A DNA stretch of 64,000 nt from positions 18,460 to 82,459 of the forward strand of contig NZ_AGTS01000102.1 of assembly GCF_000238595.1 (NCBI RefSeq). Direction: 5' to 3'. Every line of letters starts with the position of its first letter. Position 1 is the stretch's first letter. Made by a program: the position numbers and the translations under genes. This document shows, piece by piece, positions 28,270-35,612 of the stretch. The notes beneath the pieces are model-generated. The model saw only the letters and a program-made list of their open reading frames with translations, did not search any database and was not told the DNA's origin. The stretch is from Acidovorax sp. NO-1 (GTDB lineage: Bacteria; Pseudomonadota; Gammaproteobacteria; Burkholderiales; Burkholderiaceae_C).

Positions 28270-28299
28270 TTGCAAGACTTTGCAAGATATTGCGCCTAA
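28270..28299. promoter_or_regulatory. three phased 10-bp repeats upstream of the heat-resistance operon
   Basis: TTGCAAGACT, TTGCAAGATA and TTGCGCCTAA follow one another without gaps, so TTGC recurs once per helical turn, about 50-80 bp before the operon's first ATG. A palindrome CCTCG-CT-CGAGG lies next to it near 28250. This is a likely promoter/operator region. No confident sigma-70 or sigma-32 hexamers could be fixed. The 224-bp gap 28222-28445 otherwise holds only the left flank of the IS110 remnant. Confidence 0.45.
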
Positions 28300-28445
28300 C
28301 ATGCCGAAAGTCAAGAGTCAACACCCAGCGACCTGCTGGCCGATTGATGTGACTCAATCGTAAGCAGCCAGGAAACAAATGTTGGCTGCCACCGCGATGG
28401 TGCTCCCCAAGTCATCAATCTGCAGCCATGTGAAAGGGGAAGTCC

Positions 28446-28669
28446 ATGAACGAGATTGCCCGAGTCGGGGTGGATCTGGCCAAGCGGGTTATCTAGGTGC
28501 ATGCGGTGGATGCGCGCGTGGTGGTTGCCAAGGCGCTGGCCGCTGACAAGTTTGCGGCCTGGTGCGCGGAGCTGCCTCCCGGCTGCCTGGTGGCCCTGGA
28601 GGCCTGCGGCGGTGCGCATCACTGGGCACGCAAGCTGCGCGGCTATGGGCTGGATGCGCGGCTGATTGC
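28446..28669 (+). pseudogene. IS110-family transposase remnant
   Basis: Starts as MNEIARVGVDLAKRVI, hits an in-frame TAG at 28494 where a CAG codon is expected, then continues VHAVDARVVVAKALAADKFA to ARKLRGYGLDARLIA, the N-terminal RuvC-like DEDD part of IS110-family transposases. It is cut off at 28669 by the IS3-family element. Both the stop and the truncation make it non-functional. Confidence 0.85.
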
Positions 28670-28722
28670 TGTAATGACCCAGTGATTTCCTGCTCAGGTG
28701 CTACCTTTTGACGGAGAGCACG

Positions 28723-29037
28723 ATGAGCCAAGTGATGGAAGAAGAGATCAAGCGTTGGACAGCTCGGCGGAAGTCGGCGTTGGTACTGGAGATCATCCAA
28801 GGGAAGACGACGGTGGCTGAGGCGAGCCGGCAGTTCGATCTGGCGCCGTCGGAGATCGAGAGCTGGGTCGATGACGCCAAGCGCGGCATGGAGAACGCCC
28901 TGCGAGCGAAGCCGGAGGATGTACGGGACCAGTACGAGCGGCAGCTCAAGGACCTTCAGGAAGCCTACGGCGAGGCCATGCTGGAGTTGCGCGCCAGAAA
29001 AAAATTGGCGTCCCTGCTGGGCAAGGACGAGACCTGA
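28723..29037 (+). CDS. IS3-family transposase OrfA
   Basis: 104 residues with an N-terminal helix-turn-helix (ALVLEIIQGKTTVAEASRQF, about 18-60) followed by a coiled-coil-forming helix (YERQLKDLQEAYGEAMLELR), the standard OrfA layout for terminal-repeat binding and OrfAB formation. The ATG at 28723 follows GGAGAG. Its TGA overlaps the orfB ATG (ATGA at 29034-29037), so OrfB could be made by coupled re-initiation or frameshifting. Confidence 0.88.
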   Translation: MSQVMEEEIKRWTARRKSALVLEIIQGKTTVAEASRQFDLAPSEIESWVDDAKRGMENALRAKPEDVRDQYERQLKDLQEAYGEAMLELRARKKLASLLGKDET

Positions 29038-29855
29038 TGCTCTCGATCCAGCAGGGACTGCGCGCGGAGGGCTTCGAGGTCTCGATGGTGAAGTTGTGCC
29101 GGTGGTTCGGGGTGGCGCGGCGCACGGTGTATTACCGGCCGACGAAGGCGCCGCCGACGGTCAAGCCGGCGCTGGCCGAGCCCATCAAGGCGCTGATCGA
29201 AGAGGAGCCGTCGTTCGGCTACCGCACGGTGGCCGGACTTCTGGGCATGAACAAGAACACGGTGCAGCGGATCTTCCAGCTCAAGGGTTGGCAGGTCCGC
29301 AAACGTGCTGTGGGCCGGCGGCCCCGCATCCAGGCCTTGCCATCGGTGGCCCAGGGGCCCGATGAGCGTTGGGCGACCGATCTGTGCCGCATCTGGGGCG
29401 GCCGGGATGGGTGGCTGACGTTGGCGCTGGTCATCGACTGCCACACCCGTCAGTTGCTGGGCTGGCAACTCTCGCGAAGCGGCAAGGCCAGCACCGCCGC
29501 TGCGGCCCTGGAGCAAGCCCTGATCACCCGCTACGGCACGCTCGGGCGCGTCCCCGTGCCGTTCCTGCTGCGCTCGGACAATGGATTGGTGTTCACCAGC
29601 CGCCACTACACGCGGCTGGTTCGCAGCTATGGCTTGCAGCAGGAGTTCATAACACCGCATTGCCCGCAGCAAAACGGCATGGTCGAGCGTGTCATCCGGA
29701 CGCTGAAGGAGCAGTGTGCGCACCGCCATCGCTTTGAGAGCCAGCAACACGCCATCCGGGTGATCGGCGACTGGATCCAGTTTTACAACCACCGGCGTCC
29801 GCATCAGGCGCTGGGCATGAAAACACCTGCTGAGGCCTATGCTTTAGCAGCCTGA
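29037..29855 (+). CDS. IS3-family transposase OrfB (DDE integrase)
   Basis: 272 residues. An HTH_21-like region (IEEEPSFGYRTVAGLLGMN) is followed by an rve integrase core with the complete DDE triad: Asp in WATDLCRIW, Asp in LRSDNGLVF and Glu in QQNGMVERVIRTLKE, with the usual spacing to a C-terminal HQALGMKTPAEAY. It has no stops or frameshifts, so the element may be active. It ends 28 bp before the right terminal repeat. Confidence 0.93.
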   Translation: MLSIQQGLRAEGFEVSMVKLCRWFGVARRTVYYRPTKAPPTVKPALAEPIKALIEEEPSFGYRTVAGLLGMNKNTVQRIFQLKGWQVRKRAVGRRPRIQALPSVAQGPDERWATDLCRIWGGRDGWLTLALVIDCHTRQLLGWQLSRSGKASTAAAALEQALITRYGTLGRVPVPFLLRSDNGLVFTSRHYTRLVRSYGLQQEFITPHCPQQNGMVERVIRTLKEQCAHRHRFESQQHAIRVIGDWIQFYNHRRPHQALGMKTPAEAYALAA

Positions 29856-29883
29856 CCTGTGCAGAAACCGCTGGGTCATTACA

Positions 29884-30186
29884 CTCGCGCGCTGGATCGA
29901 CAGCACGATCCTGGACGTGCTCTACGGCTGGGGGTTTGGCGCCGACAGGCCGCACACGAACTTCGATCCGCTGATCGGCTTGAACAACGCCTTTGGCGAC
30001 ATGCTGCTCAACTTCGTCATGGCGATGATGTTCATCGTGCTGCCGACGTTTTGGGTCATGGCATTGGCTTGGGCAGGCGTTCGCACGGGAAATATCGTGC
30101 AGGGGTTGTCCACCGCCACCTCGGACGCCAAGGGCGCTGGAGGGCGTGGCGCTGGTATGGCAATGAGCGCCGTATCGAAGAAGTGA
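29884..30186 (+). pseudogene. C-terminal tail of a TraG-like ICE conjugation protein
   Basis: About 100 residues open from the IS3 boundary to a TGA at 30184: RWIDSTILDVLYGWGFGADR, then a membrane helix (MMFIVLPTFWVMALAWAGV) and a Gly/Ala-rich end with AMSAVSKK. I recognise this as the end of the TraG-N-like mating protein of ICEclc/PAGI-2-type elements, helped by the DUF3742 gene that follows on the opposite strand as in those ICEs. The start and most of the gene are missing, removed together with the upstream type IV secretion genes. The family call is moderately certain. Confidence 0.65.
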
Positions 30187-30193
30187 CCGCCGT

Positions 30194-30565
30194 TCAGTCG
30201 TCGTCGGTCACATGCGGGTCGATGCGCCAGTCGCTCTTGTCATAAAGCCCGAAGCCGTTGGGGCCTTCCCTCCACTCGGGTTGCGGTTCCTCTTGATCAG
30301 AGTCGTCGTGCTGCACGAGCCATGCAGCAGTCACCGCAAAGGCAAGCAGCAGGGCCAGCCAGAACGCGGAGTAGAGCAGCGCACCGAGCACGGCGAGCTT
30401 CACGATCCAGAGCACCGCCGTCGCCGCGCCCGCGGGCACCCCGCGCGTCACCAGCCAGCCGGCGACACGCTGCTCGCGGCGCAGGTATCCACGCCAGGCA
30501 CGGCCAGCCCCCCGGCCCAGCCGGTGGCTCCAGCGCCCGTTGTGCGTGTTGGTGGTCATGCTCAT
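30194..30565 (-). CDS. DUF3742-family ICE protein
   Basis: About 123 residues: a basic N-terminus (GRWSHRLGRGAGRAWRGYLR), two closely spaced membrane helices (about 38-80), and an acidic C-terminus ending in DYDK-like and DPHVTDDD residues. This is the form of DUF3742 proteins, which are encoded next to the TraG-like gene in ICEclc-family elements and have no known activity. The ATG at 30565 follows GAGG; an ATG at 30559 is equally possible. It converges on the TraG-like tail with a 7-bp gap. Confidence 0.75.
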   Translation of the reverse strand: MSMTTNTHNGRWSHRLGRGAGRAWRGYLRREQRVAGWLVTRGVPAGAATAVLWIVKLAVLGALLYSAFWLALLLAFAVTAAWLVQHDDSDQEEPQPEWREGPNGFGLYDKSDWRIDPHVTDDD

Positions 30566-30788
30566 ATGCCTCGGCTTCAGTGGTGCCTCACCTCGCGGAG
30601 CGGCCGGTCGTGGCCTGCCCTCCAGCATAGACCGCGATCAGGAGGGCGGGTTGCGGCCGGCAGAGCCGGGTTGGCTCGGGTCGCAGGGCGATTAGATTCT
30701 GCACTATAAATCAAACCTTATGCTACTTTCCATGCACGTTCCTGCGATAGCTCTAGGGGCTGATTGGATTCCGTGCTATTTTTACACC

Positions 30789-31547
30789 ATGGATGGAAAT
30801 TCTAGGCACCAGGTAATCAAGCGGCTGCAGGCGGGACTTCCCCGCGGGGCGCCGTTCGACCTTGCCACCCTGAGCCAGTTCGGGGTGTCGCCCCAGCTCG
30901 CCGCCCACTATGCCGACGGCGGGTGGCTCGTGCGCCTGGCCCATGGCGTCTATGCCTTCCCGAACGATGAATTCGGGGTCTACGGTGCGCTGAAGTTCCT
31001 GCAACAGCGCGTGCCCGGCCTGCACGTCGGCGGCAAGAGCGCCCTGGCCCTGCAGGGTGTGCGGCACAACCTGGGCAGCCGGGAGGCGCTGGTGCTGTGG
31101 GGCGACGGTCGTTTCGTGTTGCCAGCCTGGTTCACCTCGCGCTTTCCGGCCCGCTACGTCCACGCCCGCCTGTTCGACTGGCCGGACACGGCGCTGGCCA
31201 GCAAGACCCTGACCACGCCGCCTGGCCTGCCCGAGGATCTGCGGGTGGCTGCCTCCGAGCGTGCCGTTCTGGAGCTGCTGTACGAAGCCGGCGTCAAGCA
31301 GAGCCTCGAAGAGGCCCGCAACCTCTTCGATGGACTGCGTTCCCCCCGCAAGGACTTGCTCGGGCAACTGCTGTCTTGCTGCGCCAGCGTGAAGGCCGTG
31401 CGCCTGTTCCTCACCTGGGCGCGCGAGACCAGCCTCGTGGATGTCGATGCCCTGCTGGAACAGTACCCGGTTCGCACCGGCAGCAACACGCGCTGGATGA
31501 GCCGGCTCGATGACGGCACCTTGCTGAGCCTGAGACCTCATGGATAA
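30789..31547 (+). CDS. abiEi: AbiEi-family antitoxin (type IV toxin-antitoxin)
   Basis: 252 residues. The N-terminal winged helix (GAPFDLATLSQFGVSPQLAAHY, WLVRLAHGVYAFP) is followed by an AbiEi-like core and C-terminal domain (ASERAVLELLYEAGVKQSLEEA). AbiEi antitoxins repress their own promoter and counter the AbiEii nucleotidyltransferase without direct binding, giving phage abortive infection or element maintenance. The ATG at 30789 is chosen; an earlier start at 30720 adds unrelated residues. The stop overlaps the toxin start by 8 bases, so both are translated together. TATAAA at 30705-30710 could be part of the promoter. Confidence 0.85.
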   Translation: MDGNSRHQVIKRLQAGLPRGAPFDLATLSQFGVSPQLAAHYADGGWLVRLAHGVYAFPNDEFGVYGALKFLQQRVPGLHVGGKSALALQGVRHNLGSREALVLWGDGRFVLPAWFTSRFPARYVHARLFDWPDTALASKTLTTPPGLPEDLRVAASERAVLELLYEAGVKQSLEEARNLFDGLRSPRKDLLGQLLSCCASVKAVRLFLTWARETSLVDVDALLEQYPVRTGSNTRWMSRLDDGTLLSLRPHG

Positions 31548-32460
31548 GACCTACGGGGACACCGTTCGCCTGCTGCTGGCCGTCGCGCCCGACGTGTTCG
31601 CCAACGACATCTTCGCCATGAAGGGCGGCACGGCCATCAACCTCTTCGTGCGGGACATGCCGCGTCTGTCGGTGGACATCGACGTGGTATACCTCCCGTG
31701 GCAGACGCCGCGCGACGAAGCGCTGCAAGCCATCAACCAGGAGCTGGCCGCCATCGCCACGCGCGTTGCGCCACTGGGCGTGCAGACACGCCTGGTTCGC
31801 GCCAAGGACCTGGGAGACACCAAGCTGATCGTCGAGAACGACGCCAGCCAGGTGAAGATCGAGGTCAACGTCGTGTTCCGAGGCAGCGTGCTGCCCGTCG
31901 AGCGGCGGCCGCTGAGCGCCAAGACCAGCGATCTGTTCGGCGTCGAGTTCGAGCTGCCGGTTCTGGCACCGGACGAGCTGTACGCCAGCAAGCTGGTGGC
32001 CGCGCTGGATCGGCAGCACCCCCGCGACCTGTTCGACGTGTGGCAACTCTACGAATCGGGCGACATCGGCGACGGCATGGTCGAGTGCTTCGTGATCTAT
32101 CTGGCGGGCCACAACCGGCCGCCCCACGAAGTGCTGTTCGGCAACGACAAGGACATCGCCGGCGAGTACGAGCGGGCCTTTGTCGGCATGACCGAAGTGG
32201 ACTGCTCCCTGGAGATACTGCTCGACGCTCGCGGCAGGCTGCGGCGCGAGCTGCCACAGCGACTGAGCACCGCGCACAGGCGGTTTCTGAGCGGGCTGGC
32301 GCGCGCAGAACCGGACTGGTCGCTGGTGCAGTGCCAGCACGCCGCGCAACTGCCGGCACTGCGCTGGAAGCTCGCCAATCTCGAAACCTTCCGCAAGCGC
32401 CGTCCCGACGACTTCGCAGCGCAATCCGCCGCCCTCGACACCGGCTTGGGCCAGAGCTGA
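31540..32460 (+). CDS. abiEii: AbiEii-family nucleotidyltransferase toxin
   Basis: 306 residues of the nucleotidyltransferase_AbiEii (DUF1814) family: KGGTAINL near residue 28, the paired aspartates SVDIDVVY near residue 47, and the later block DELYASKLVAALDRQHPRDL with the conserved Lys. Related toxins block growth by transferring nucleotides, for example to tRNA 3' ends. The start overlaps abiEi. The pair may stabilise the island or defend it against phage. All recognisable catalytic motifs are intact. Confidence 0.88.
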   Translation: MDKTYGDTVRLLLAVAPDVFANDIFAMKGGTAINLFVRDMPRLSVDIDVVYLPWQTPRDEALQAINQELAAIATRVAPLGVQTRLVRAKDLGDTKLIVENDASQVKIEVNVVFRGSVLPVERRPLSAKTSDLFGVEFELPVLAPDELYASKLVAALDRQHPRDLFDVWQLYESGDIGDGMVECFVIYLAGHNRPPHEVLFGNDKDIAGEYERAFVGMTEVDCSLEILLDARGRLRRELPQRLSTAHRRFLSGLARAEPDWSLVQCQHAAQLPALRWKLANLETFRKRRPDDFAAQSAALDTGLGQS

Positions 32461-32556
32461 CGAACATCCCGCAGCGCCCCACTTGCCGGGATTGCCCCAT
32501 GCCGCATTCATCGTGGCATCCACGAAGCAACGGCCCTATACCCAAAGGCTTCCGAC

Positions 32557-32635
32557 AAAGGCCAAAGGGCTGAGAAGGGGCAAAGGAAGGGCGCCAAGGG
32601 GAAAGGCCCTATCCTGAAAAGGCCAAAAGGCGCCC
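32557..32635. other. iteron-like repeats and inverted repeat before the relaxase gene (possible oriT)
   Basis: AAAGGCC occurs at 32557, 32602 and 32618, and GGGCGCC at 32589 is the exact reverse complement of GGCGCCC at 32629. This purine-rich stretch fills the 202-bp gap between abiEii and the MobH relaxase gene. Origins of transfer are often beside the relaxase gene, but no nic site can be identified. Confidence 0.35.
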
Positions 32636-32662
32636 CGAGCAGCCCGTCATCCGGGGTTCGCC

Positions 32663-34507
32663 ATGCTCTCGCTGTTCCAGCGCAAAAGGGTGCCACCCGC
32701 CGCCGGCACACCGCCCACATCCGCCATCGAAACTCCGAAAGGGTCGATGCGGCCGGAGTCGGCCGCATCGCTGCTGGCCACACCGCGTCGGCAGAAGCTG
32801 CTGGAACACATCTGGCAGCGCACCTCGCTCTCGCGCCGACAGTTCGCCACGCTCTACCTCGCCCCACTGGAGCGCTACGCCGAGCTGGTCCAGCAGTTCC
32901 CGGCCTCCGAGAACCACCACCACGCCTATCCGGGCGGCATGCTGGACCACGGCCTGGAGATCGTCGCCTATGCGCTGAAATTGCGGCAGTCATACCTGCT
33001 GCCTGCGGGCGTCACGCCGGAGGCACAGGCGGCCCAGGCCGAAGCCTGGACCGCAGGCACGGCCTACGCGGCCCTGCTGCACGACATCGGCAAGATTGCG
33101 GTCGATCTGCACGTCGAGCATGCCGACGGCAGCGTCTGGCATCCCTGGCACGGCCCGCTGCGAAAGCCCTACCGCTTCCGTTACCGAAAGGAGCGCGAGT
33201 ACCGCCTGCATAGCGCCGCCACCGGGCTGCTCTACGCGCGCCTTCTCGATCGGGACATCTTCGACTGGCTCAGCGGCTATCCCGACCTCTGGGCCGCGCT
33301 GCTGTACGTGCTGGCCGGCCAGTACGAGCACGCCGGCACGCTCGGCGAGCTGGTCGTGCAGGCCGACCAGGCATCGGTCGCCCAAGAACTCGGCGGCGAT
33401 CCCAGCAAGGCGCTGGCGGCGCCCAAGCATGCGCTGCAACGCAAATTGCTCGACGGCTTGCGCTACCTGCTCAAGGAAGAATTCAAGTTGAACCAGGCCG
33501 GCCCGGCGGACGGTTGGCTGACCCAAGACGCCCTGTGGCTGGTGAGCAAGACCGTCTCCGACAAGCTGCGCGCACATCTGCTGTCGCAGGGCATCGACGG
33601 CATCCCGGCGAGCAACACGGCGGTGTTCAACGTGCTGCAGGATCACGGCATCGTGCAGCCAACGCCGGATGGCAAGGCGATCTGGAAGGCTGCCGTCACC
33701 AGCGACGCCGGCTGGTCGCACGCCTTTACCTTCCTGAAGCTCTCGCCGGCGATGATCTGGGATGCCGTCGACCAGCCGGCGCCGTTCGCAGGCCGTGTGC
33801 AGGTCGAAGAGGAACAGGCGGAGCCGACGCCGCCGGCGGTGGCCGATGGGCCGCGCGCGGAAGGCATCGAGGCTGCATCCGCGAGCACGGCGCCGATCGC
33901 ATCCGCAGCCACGGATACCGGCGTGGCCGCGCTGCTCGACCTGCTGGGCGACTCCGCTCCACCCACGGCACCGGAGATCCCGAGTTCCCCTGTTGCCGAG
34001 CCCGAGCCGGCCCCTTCGACCGTGCCCCCGCCGCAGATGAGCCTCGCGCCTTCCCAGGATCGCACGGAGCCCTCCGGGGCGCACTTCATGGCCTGGCTGC
34101 GTCAGAGCGTCCAGACGCGCAAGCTCATCATCAACGACGCCAAGGCCCTGGTGCATACCGTCGCCGGTACGACCTATCTCGTCAGCCCCGGCGTGTTCCA
34201 GCGCTACGCGCAGGAGTACCTTCAAGTCGCCGCGCTAGCCAAGCAGGAGAAGCTGGAGGGGTGGCAGTGGGTGCAGAAACGCTTCGAGAAGCTGGGACAG
34301 CACCGCAAGCAGCCGAGCGGGCTGAACATCTGGACCTGCGAAGTCACGGGGCCGCGCAAGTCGCGCCGGCTGCACGGCTACCTGCTCGTCAGCCCGGATG
34401 CGCTGTTCCAGGAGACGCCGCCAGACAACCCATACCTGCGGCTCCTCAACGAGGCCGCAAAGCGCGAAGATTCAGCCCTTGGGGGCAAGGACGACGATCA
34501 GGCGTAG
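32663..34507 (+). CDS. traI: MobH-family relaxase (TraI_2 domain)
   Basis: 614 residues. The N-terminal TraI_2 domain (about 60-330) has the MobH HD-type motifs HHHAYPGGMLDHGLE near residue 85 and LLHDIGKI near residue 142. A long Pro/Ala/Glu-rich linker (about 375-460) leads to a C-terminal DUF1528-like domain (LIINDAKALVHTVAG onward). In ICEclc/SXT-like elements this protein nicks oriT and pilots the strand. The size fits the family. The ATG at 32663 lacks a clear ribosome-binding site. Its survival without type IV secretion genes suggests the island could be mobilised by a helper. Confidence 0.9.
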   Translation: MLSLFQRKRVPPAAGTPPTSAIETPKGSMRPESAASLLATPRRQKLLEHIWQRTSLSRRQFATLYLAPLERYAELVQQFPASENHHHAYPGGMLDHGLEIVAYALKLRQSYLLPAGVTPEAQAAQAEAWTAGTAYAALLHDIGKIAVDLHVEHADGSVWHPWHGPLRKPYRFRYRKEREYRLHSAATGLLYARLLDRDIFDWLSGYPDLWAALLYVLAGQYEHAGTLGELVVQADQASVAQELGGDPSKALAAPKHALQRKLLDGLRYLLKEEFKLNQAGPADGWLTQDALWLVSKTVSDKLRAHLLSQGIDGIPASNTAVFNVLQDHGIVQPTPDGKAIWKAAVTSDAGWSHAFTFLKLSPAMIWDAVDQPAPFAGRVQVEEEQAEPTPPAVADGPRAEGIEAASASTAPIASAATDTGVAALLDLLGDSAPPTAPEIPSSPVAEPEPAPSTVPPPQMSLAPSQDRTEPSGAHFMAWLRQSVQTRKLIINDAKALVHTVAGTTYLVSPGVFQRYAQEYLQVAALAKQEKLEGWQWVQKRFEKLGQHRKQPSGLNIWTCEVTGPRKSRRLHGYLLVSPDALFQETPPDNPYLRLLNEAAKREDSALGGKDDDQA

Positions 34508-34533
34508 GCATGCGGCCGCTGTGCGGGCCGGCT

Positions 34534-34833
34534 TCAATCCGCGGATGGGGCCGACTCTGCCAGCTTGGCTTCGGTCAGAGTCATCAAGTGGGCGGAACTG
34601 CATTTCAGCGCACGGGCAATCTTGAGGATGAGAGGGAGCGTGGGGACATGCTCGCCGCGCTCGATCTTGCCCATGTGCGACCGTTCGATGCCGGCCATGT
34701 GGGCCAGCGTTTCCTGAGCGATGCCCTGGTTGGTTCTCTCTTCCCGCACGGCAGCCCCAAACGCGATGGCTGGTTCCGCTTCGTAGGTAGTGGTGCCGGT
34801 GGGGCGGCCCCTTTGGATCGAACGCTTTGGCAT
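34534..34833 (-). CDS. XRE-family helix-turn-helix regulator
   Basis: 99 residues. The HTH_3 domain covers about 25-85: FGAAVREERTNQGIAQETLA, then IERSHMGKIERGEHVPTLPL and ILKIARALKC. The N-terminus is basic and disordered in character. The ATG at 34833 is used; a TTG at 34839 is in frame. It converges on the relaxase gene and is divergent from the LysR-like protein across about 105 bp, so it may control that gene or the integrase region. Targets are unknown. Confidence 0.85.
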   Translation of the reverse strand: MPKRSIQRGRPTGTTTYEAEPAIAFGAAVREERTNQGIAQETLAHMAGIERSHMGKIERGEHVPTLPLILKIARALKCSSAHLMTLTEAKLAESAPSAD

Positions 34834-34938
34834 TGCCAAGAGCGTCGAACACGGTCACGATTTAAACCACGTTAAACTTAACTCATCCAACGGCTTCGAG
34901 ATCAGTTGCCACGAGTTCACCGCCTGGGGGAGCTGGAC

Positions 34939-35565
34939 GTGGAATCGAGTGACATCACCGCCGAAATTCGCATGGCCGTCCTCGGCGAATGGGTGCCTCC
35001 CCAGCTCGCCGACGTGCTCGCCCTGCAGCGTGCCGAAGAGCCGGAGACTCATGCCGTCCTGGCCGGCTGGACAGATCCCGGTCGAGGCGCGGAGCTGCCG
35101 GACGACGGCTTCGACTTCGCCTTGTCTGCGGTTTCCCGGCAGTGGCCTGGCTGGGTATGCGAACCGCTGTGGCATGACACGCTGGCGGTCGCCGTGGCCA
35201 AGCGCTCCCACCTGCTGGCCTACCGTGAAGTGCCGTGCCAGGAAGTGCTCAAGCAGCCCTTGATCTGCTCGCAGTCCACGGCCGATGAACCATGGCGCAT
35301 GACCGTGCAGCGTGTGTTCGAGAACGCGCTGCAGGAGCGAGAGCAAGCGGTGGAGACATTCGATGTGGCGATGACGTTGGTTGCCGCCGGGTACGGGATC
35401 GCCATTGCGCCTGCCGCGAGACTGGCGAGCTACCTACGCCGAGGCGTCGCCGTGCGGCCGCTGGCCGGCGCACCAACGATCGTGATGGCTTACCTGCTGC
35501 GCCGCAACGCTTCCTTGTCGGACACCCAGGCAAGATTCGCCCGCCGCGCGCGCTTGGTGTCCTGA
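34939..35565 (+). CDS. LysR-type effector-binding domain without DNA-binding domain
   Basis: 208 residues matching only the substrate-binding half of LysR proteins: EIRMAVLGEWVPPQLADVL at the start, VFENALQ...VETFDVAMTLVAAGYGIAIAP in the middle and RPLAGAPTIVMAYLLRR near the end. There is no helix-turn-helix, and upstream sequence does not encode one in any frame. The GTG at 34939 has GGGGGAG 7 bases upstream, so it looks like a real stand-alone gene and not a simple truncation. It may bind a small molecule or pair with another regulator. It lies between the XRE gene and the integrase, converging on the latter with a 47-bp gap. Confidence 0.75.
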   Translation: MESSDITAEIRMAVLGEWVPPQLADVLALQRAEEPETHAVLAGWTDPGRGAELPDDGFDFALSAVSRQWPGWVCEPLWHDTLAVAVAKRSHLLAYREVPCQEVLKQPLICSQSTADEPWRMTVQRVFENALQEREQAVETFDVAMTLVAAGYGIAIAPAARLASYLRRGVAVRPLAGAPTIVMAYLLRRNASLSDTQARFARRARLVS

Positions 35566-35612
35566 CAGATACGCCGGGATCGCGGTTTCGCCACGATCCC
35601 GCATTCCTGCTG

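Larger units (their letters stand above)
28670..29883 (+). mobile_element. IS3-family insertion sequence, apparently intact
   Basis: 1,214 bp. The ends are imperfect inverted repeats beginning TGTAATGACCCAG on both sides and ending TG..CA as in IS3 elements. It carries two overlapping transposase frames. The bases outside the ends (TGC left, CTC right) show no target-site duplication, and the two flanks belong to unrelated genes (IS110 remnant, conjugation gene tail), so a deletion or rearrangement has occurred at this element. Confidence 0.88.

Noticed and set aside
34939..35565. LysR-like gene as a simple 5' truncation
   Set aside because: Upstream sequence has a good start and ribosome-binding site and no HTH-coding remnants in any frame, so a stand-alone gene is favoured, though not proven.
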